In this document: piece after piece, positions 61,946 through 64,000 of the stretch
Position numbering within the stretch: position 1 is the stretch's first letter
Layout of the letters: each line of letters starts with the position of its first letter
Assembly: GCA_025024175.1 (NCBI GenBank)
Contig: QCXZ01000001.1
Span: forward strand, 35,148,942-35,212,941
Reading direction: 5' to 3'
DNA length: 64,000 nucleotides
From: Rhyzopertha dominica
Lineage: Eukaryota; Arthropoda; Insecta; Coleoptera; Bostrichidae
The notes under the pieces: model-generated
Database searches by the model: none
The model's input: the letters and a program-made list of their open reading frames with translations, nothing else
Told to the model about the DNA's origin: nothing
Program-made: the position numbers and the translations under genes

Positions 61946-63063
61946 ACCTACCGTTTGCTCAATGGGGTTGTTGCCCTTGACAGTAAATCGTTATTATAAC
62001 ACATGTGCGACTTTGCTTGGACCTGATGAAGTTAGAAGCTGGCAATAGAAAAAATATTTTTAATGTTTTTGTATCTTATTTTTATTTTTTAAGGTTTACC
62101 GCCAAATTAAAATATTTCGTGATACCTCACCGTTCCTGGAGACGCTCTCCGCTATTGCGCCGATGCGCCGGATGCCCTGTTGCATGCTTGACACCTTTGT
62201 CGCTATTGAATTGAACACGCGTATGTTCTGTAGTTCTGTCCCTTTGTACCTTTGTTTACGTTTTGCTCTGAGAACGGAGGACGCGTTAAAGTTTTGTTTT
62301 TATTTACTTACTTTATTTACTTAGTACTGTGCAAGATTATGTGAAGGGATCTTCAGACAATTTACCAAAAATTGACTTACACTTGATTGACGAATTTTAC
62401 TTGAATGGAAACTCGTGTGGCCAGATCGTTCGATTTTACGCAAATTAGGCGATTTTGCTATTTAAAAGTTGCGACTTGAATAAAATGATGTAATAGCAGC
62501 TATACATGCTGTAACTCAGGTTTAAACAAGTTTACCTACTTAATAAATAGTTGTTCCAGCTTTAATATCACTTGAAATATGAACTTATCCTTCGGCTGTC
62601 CTAAAATGAATTCGGTTTGCGATATATCCGCTGCAAGTTATAATTTTAATTTAATGTATTTTACGTTTTAATATTTACAGTGAAAACGACTAACAACGAA
62701 TCGCGCTTAACACATCCATTCGCTTGTAGGTTTTTATAATTCATAATTACGATTGCGAGTTAGAAATAAAATGGCAACGCTGCTGCGACTTCGTTTTCAG
62801 AAACTCATCTCGGCCGACAGGAATGCCAGGATCAGAAAAAATGGCGTCGTAACATCACACAGTTACACCGCACTAAGCGCGCCAGGGAACGCTGACGTCA
62901 GAGATTCAAACTTTAAACATAAGCAATCTTTTTTTAAGCATTAACTAAGCGCTTTGCAAAAAATAAAAATAACAGGGGTCTGTATTTTTTCATTAGAATC
63001 ATATTCTGCAATAAAAAATGGGGGCAACAGGCCCATAGCGCATGAGCATAATTTGAGCACATT
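61946..63063. other. intergenic DNA with GC-richer patches
   Basis: Patches at 62130-62220 and 62760-62900 are richer in G and C (CGCTATTGCGCCGATGCGCC, CGCGCCAGGGAACGCTGACG) but give no recognisable protein. Since related repeat units lie on both sides (61843, 63064), this 1.1-kb stretch may be the interior of one larger repeat. Confidence 0.35.
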
Positions 63064-63260
63064 GAAAACACGCATATAGCGGTAGCTTTACGAATTACGA
63101 CGTGTTGCGGTAGGTATGAACTGGAAGAACCTGGCCAAAAAAATTCACTGAAATAAAATTAATTCAAATGACTAATTTTTGCCATATTCATTCAACTAAC
63201 AGTTATCTACCTTCTCTGTCATGTATTTAAGACACAGGCGTTTGGCATTTACTTGAGCTG
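63064..63260 (+). repeat. dispersed repeat unit with tail
   Basis: ATAGCGGTAGCTTTACGAAT and the downstream TTTTTGCCATATTCATTCAA and CATGTATTTAAGACA match the unit and tail order at 35640-35965, confirming that unit and tail travel together. Confidence 0.6.
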
Positions 63261-64000
63261 TCTTGCACGTTTTGAAATGTTCGCTATATTTCCTGTTTTA
63301 AAACTACATAACGTTATAAAATCAAAATGTATCGTTTTCAAGATAATTGTTACACGACGCATGTATAATCAAGAAATTCTCTAGAAGTAGTTAATATTTA
63401 AATAATATCGGTAGAAAGATCCAGCAAAAGCCGAAACCATTCAAAAACCTTCCAGTCATTAAAATCTTGGCTATTTTTGCACAATAATATGGAATTGATT
63501 ACAGTTAGACTGTAGTACAGAAGAAGCATTAAACACAATACGGGAACAAACCCCATTAAAAACATTATCATCTTCTACAACTCGCTTAGTGATATCTCTA
63601 TCAAGTTGGATTACCGAGTGGAAGAAGTTTTTCTTCTATCTAGCATGTTCCATTATTTCACATATTGACTTGTTAAGAATATGGTCTGATTTGCATTTTT
63701 GTAAATAGCGAAGTGGTTCATCTTTCTAGTAGGAGTCGGTCACGCCAAAGATTTGAATTCTAGGATTCGCACGATGAAGCTTTTGAATAATAAGCTTGTG
63801 ACAACCTGCACTAGGCCGGTGACTATAACAGTTATAGACCGCCTAGCTCGCAGAGTTCCGTTTAGATGGCACTGAGGGCATTTGCTTTCTTATTCTCACT
63901 TGTGACAATATTTGTTTAGCCCTCTTTATTACTTAATTCTTCACTCTCTTGTTGAGTTGGGTTTTCAGTTTTCGCCCCCCGCTCCGTCCCCTTTTTCCCG
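63261..64000. other. intergenic DNA, nothing recognised
   Basis: No open frame, repeat or RNA gene seen. The window ends in a C-rich patch. Confidence 0.5.

Noticed and set aside
1..64000. Prokaryotic features, CRISPR arrays, operons, tRNA or rRNA genes
   Set aside because: None seen. Introns and transposon content are those of an animal genome.

Overview
The window looks like intergenic or heterochromatin-like DNA from an arthropod, most likely an insect with a large, repeat-rich genome. The evidence is the AT-rich composition, the short spliceosomal introns (51-55 bases) in the one spliced gene visible, and many decayed transposons of families common in insects: mariner, Tc1-like, hAT, pogo, Mutator-like, Penelope-like and non-LTR elements. 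No intact cellular gene, tRNA, rRNA or CRISPR array could be supported. Scattered N bases show a draft assembly. Species cannot be named from the sequence.

Layout. 1-1254: mariner copy cut off by the left window edge, with a broken transposase. 3480-5590: minus-strand mariner-related transposase remnant, two adjacent foldback repeats with hammerhead-like motifs, and a non-LTR reverse transcriptase scrap. 9236-10043: hAT element with an internal deletion. 12590-18015: a decayed minus-strand gene of an uncharacterised multicopy arthropod family, split by a 3920-base element (13401-17320) that carries its own spliced SAM-like gene. 22248-23830: solo LTR, degenerate satellite, and a pogo/Tigger element inserted in the satellite. 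25040-25360: hairpin-rich Penelope-like 3' end candidate. 29450-30420: DDE transposase remnant and a dispersed repeat. 35625-40271: tandem/dispersed repeat, a 1.2-kb long-TIR element, a small MITE and a 915-base hAT-like element. 46100-52346: Mutator-like, Penelope GIY-YIG, pogo (psq-type HTH) and hAT remnants. 54841-58072: a 3.2-kb nest of elements bounded by one hAT-like terminal pair. 58073-64000: mostly featureless, with further copies of the dispersed repeat.

How the parts relate. The best-supported novelty is the 13401-17320 element. Removing it together with one copy of a CA dinucleotide restores the reading frame of the interrupted gene exactly, which fixes its ends to the base. Inside is a multi-exon gene (SAM-like N-terminus, conserved later exons) and possibly a second zinc-finger exon on the other strand, but no classical transposase was recognised. 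Separately, the deleted hAT at 9236 and the longer coding copy at 55652 share terminal sequence and transposase segments, so they look like a non-autonomous/autonomous-type pair of one family.
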